Shown piece by piece: positions 62,857-64,000 of a DNA stretch of 64,000 bases. The translations under genes and the position numbers were made by a program. Under the pieces are notes generated by a model that saw nothing but the letters and a program-made list of their open reading frames with translations, was not told the DNA's origin and did not search any database. Source of the stretch: Allomuricauda sp. (lineage in GTDB: Bacteria; Bacteroidota; Bacteroidia; Flavobacteriales; Flavobacteriaceae); assembly GCA_003712125.1 (NCBI GenBank), contig RHLF01000002.1, positions 992,001 through 1,056,000 on the forward strand. Direction: 5' to 3'. How positions within the stretch are numbered: the first letter of the stretch is position 1; every line of letters begins with the position of its first letter.

Positions 62857-63871
62857 CTATCTTTTTTTCTATTGCAGCTACTTGATTTACCAATTTTGGT
62901 AAGTTTTTAAAATGCACGTAGGATTTGTTGTAATCCCCATAATTTAGGGCTGGGGAGCCCTGAAGCACCTCATCATCTTTTACATTGCGTCCAATACCAG
63001 ATTGTGCTTGTATTTTCACTCGGTCACCAATGGTAATATGGCCAACGATACCCACTTGACCCCCAATTAAACAATGCTTTCCGATTTTTGTTGATCCTGC
63101 AACACCGGTTTGGGCAGCTATGGCTGTATGCTCGCCAATCTCAACATTATGGGCAATTTGAATTTGGTTGTCTAGTTTGACCCCTTTCCTTAAGATTGTA
63201 GATCCCAAGGTGGCGCGATCAATCGTGGTTCCGGCCCCAACGTCTACATTATCTTCAAGAATGACATTGCCGGTTTGGGGTACTTTGGCGTATTCCCCTT
63301 TTTCATTTGGCGTGAAACCAAAGCCATCGGCACCAATAATGGCACCACTATGAATCACACAACCATTACCGATTATGGATTCTGAATAAATTTTAGCCCC
63401 CGCATAGATCAGCACATCATTTCCTATAACTACATTATCACCGATATACACATTGGGAAATACCTTAACATTATTGCCTATTTTAACGTTGTTCCCAAGA
63501 TAGGAGAACGCACCCAAGTAAAATCCTTCGCCGTAGGTCGCAGATTCAGAAATATGGGAAGGGCTTTCTATACCGATCTTATTGTTCTTTACCTGGTTGT
63601 AGTATTCCAAAAGTTTCGAAAACGACTTGTAGGCATCGTCTACCTTTATGAGCGTTGTTGAAAGCGCTTGCTCAGGAACAAAATCCTTATTCACAATGGT
63701 GATCGAGGCTTTTGTTGAATAGATATAGGAGGTGTATTTTGGATTTGCCAAAAAGGTCAGGGAACCGATTTCCCCCTCTTCAATTTTTGACAGTTTATGT
63801 ACGGCTGTCTCAGGGTTGCCATCAACCTCTCCCTCTAATATTCCTGCTATCTGGGTAGCCGTAAATTTCAT
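62840..63871 (-). CDS. lpxD: UDP-3-O-(3-hydroxyacyl)glucosamine N-acyltransferase
   Basis: 343 aa from ATG 63871. N-terminal uridine-binding domain (about 1-100), beta-helix with hexapeptide repeats (105-300), GADGFGF (180-186) for substrate binding, catalytic H241 in QIAHNVEIG, and a C-terminal helix. Acylates the 2-amino group in lipid A synthesis. First of the lpx genes in transcription order; the catalytic set differs from that of the second paralogue only in the GADGFGF loop. Confidence 0.97.
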   Translation of the reverse strand: MKFTATQIAGILEGEVDGNPETAVHKLSKIEEGEIGSLTFLANPKYTSYIYSTKASITIVNKDFVPEQALSTTLIKVDDAYKSFSKLLEYYNQVKNNKIGIESPSHISESATYGEGFYLGAFSYLGNNVKIGNNVKVFPNVYIGDNVVIGNDVLIYAGAKIYSESIIGNGCVIHSGAIIGADGFGFTPNEKGEYAKVPQTGNVILEDNVDVGAGTTIDRATLGSTILRKGVKLDNQIQIAHNVEIGEHTAIAAQTGVAGSTKIGKHCLIGGQVGIVGHITIGDRVKIQAQSGIGRNVKDDEVLQGSPALNYGDYNKSYVHFKNLPKLVNQVAAIEKKIDGEKD

Positions 63872-63876
63872 CGCTG

Positions 63877-63884
63877 CAAAAGTA
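63877..63884 (-). promoter_or_regulatory. Candidate -7 box TACTTTTG before lpxD
   Basis: Perfect TAnnTTTG on the minus strand only 6 bp before the lpxD ATG; a transcript starting there would have almost no leader. A -33 TTTG was not found at the right distance. Confidence 0.45.
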
Positions 63885-63894
63885 AGAAAATTTG

Positions 63895-64000
63895 TTAAAC
63901 GCTTGTCTTCGGATAGCAAGCATAGTATTTGGTAACTGTTTTGGATAAGGCCTGAAGGCCCAAATCATCTGATGCCTTGGCAACATCCGTTAATTTGCCA
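63895..64000 (-). CDS. C-terminal end of an open frame entering from the right edge
   Basis: Minus-strand frame of about 34 codons without stop from the window edge to TAA at 63897-63895, ending KYYACYPKTSV. The other two minus-strand frames contain stops here. Codon choice is normal for the window, but the fragment is too short to identify; the gene lies upstream of lpxD with 23 bp between. Confidence 0.45.
   Translation of the reverse strand, partial: GKLTDVAKASDDLGLQALSKTVTKYYACYPKTSV

Noticed and set aside
1-64000. Mobile elements, tRNA or rRNA genes
   Set aside because: No transposase, integrase, terminal repeats, or rRNA/tRNA-like sequences were found in the genes and gaps examined.

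Overview
The window is a stretch of chromosome from a member of the Bacteroidota, most likely a marine Flavobacteriaceae. The evidence is internal: a short (287-residue) primary sigma factor, an LpxC-FabZ fusion, a menaquinone MenB, promoter-like elements of the TTTG/TAnnTTTG type instead of TTGACA/TATAAT, an A+T-leaning base composition, and many secreted proteins and lipoproteins. No rRNA, tRNA, insertion sequence, phage gene, integrase or CRISPR array was seen. The window reads as ordinary chromosome with some accessory loci.

Layout. 1-5.4 kb: a periplasmic-type molybdenum hydroxylase pair (left gene cut by the edge), a VWA lipoprotein, two convergent DUF1080 proteins and a 54-residue membrane peptide. 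5.4-9.8 kb: M14 carboxypeptidase, amidase and pirin in one operon, divergent from a serine beta-lactamase-like hydrolase. 10-16 kb: menB, an FMN-dependent alpha-hydroxy-acid oxidase, a helicase/glycosyltransferase pair. 16-17.2 kb: the primary sigma factor with a bidirectional terminator and, behind it, two tandem paralogous micropeptide ORFs. 17.4-27.1 kb: a surface-polymer locus with an ILEI-GDPD protein facing a seven-gene operon (unknown, HPt, response regulator, HEAT-repeat membrane protein, GT2 synthase, LtaS-like phosphoglycerol transferase, YaiO-like outer-membrane barrel). 27.5-45 kb: thioesterase, phosphatidylserine decarboxylase, tandem LolA-like proteins, a large BNR/VPS10-type secreted protein, tandem alpha/beta hydrolases, a MoxR/VWA pair, and an AraC-linked three-gene operon. 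44.9-46.2 kb: a phosphatase and an ArsR regulator with matching operator-like inverted repeats.

46.2-54.4 kb (minus strand) is a complete his operon in the order hisG-D-C-B-H-(GNAT)-A-(DinB)-F-IE. Its leader encodes a 17-residue peptide with three consecutive His codons, followed by a 13-bp terminator hairpin, which is classical attenuation. 54.5-58.1 kb carries an SPFH protein, a VWA membrane protein and fabG. 58.2-63.9 kb holds sucD and the lipid A cluster lpxD - lpxC/fabZ - lpxA - efp - second lpxD-like gene, all on the minus strand. An open frame at the right edge continues outside the window.

The most novel-looking signals are the surface-polymer locus, where a phosphoglycerol transferase and a glycerophosphodiesterase sit beside a polymer synthase and a kinase-less REC/HPt module; the paired micropeptides; and the ArsR half-sites that bracket the -7 element of the arsR promoter and recur as a near-perfect palindrome upstream of the phosphatase. 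All functions are inferred from sequence patterns alone; no database search was possible.
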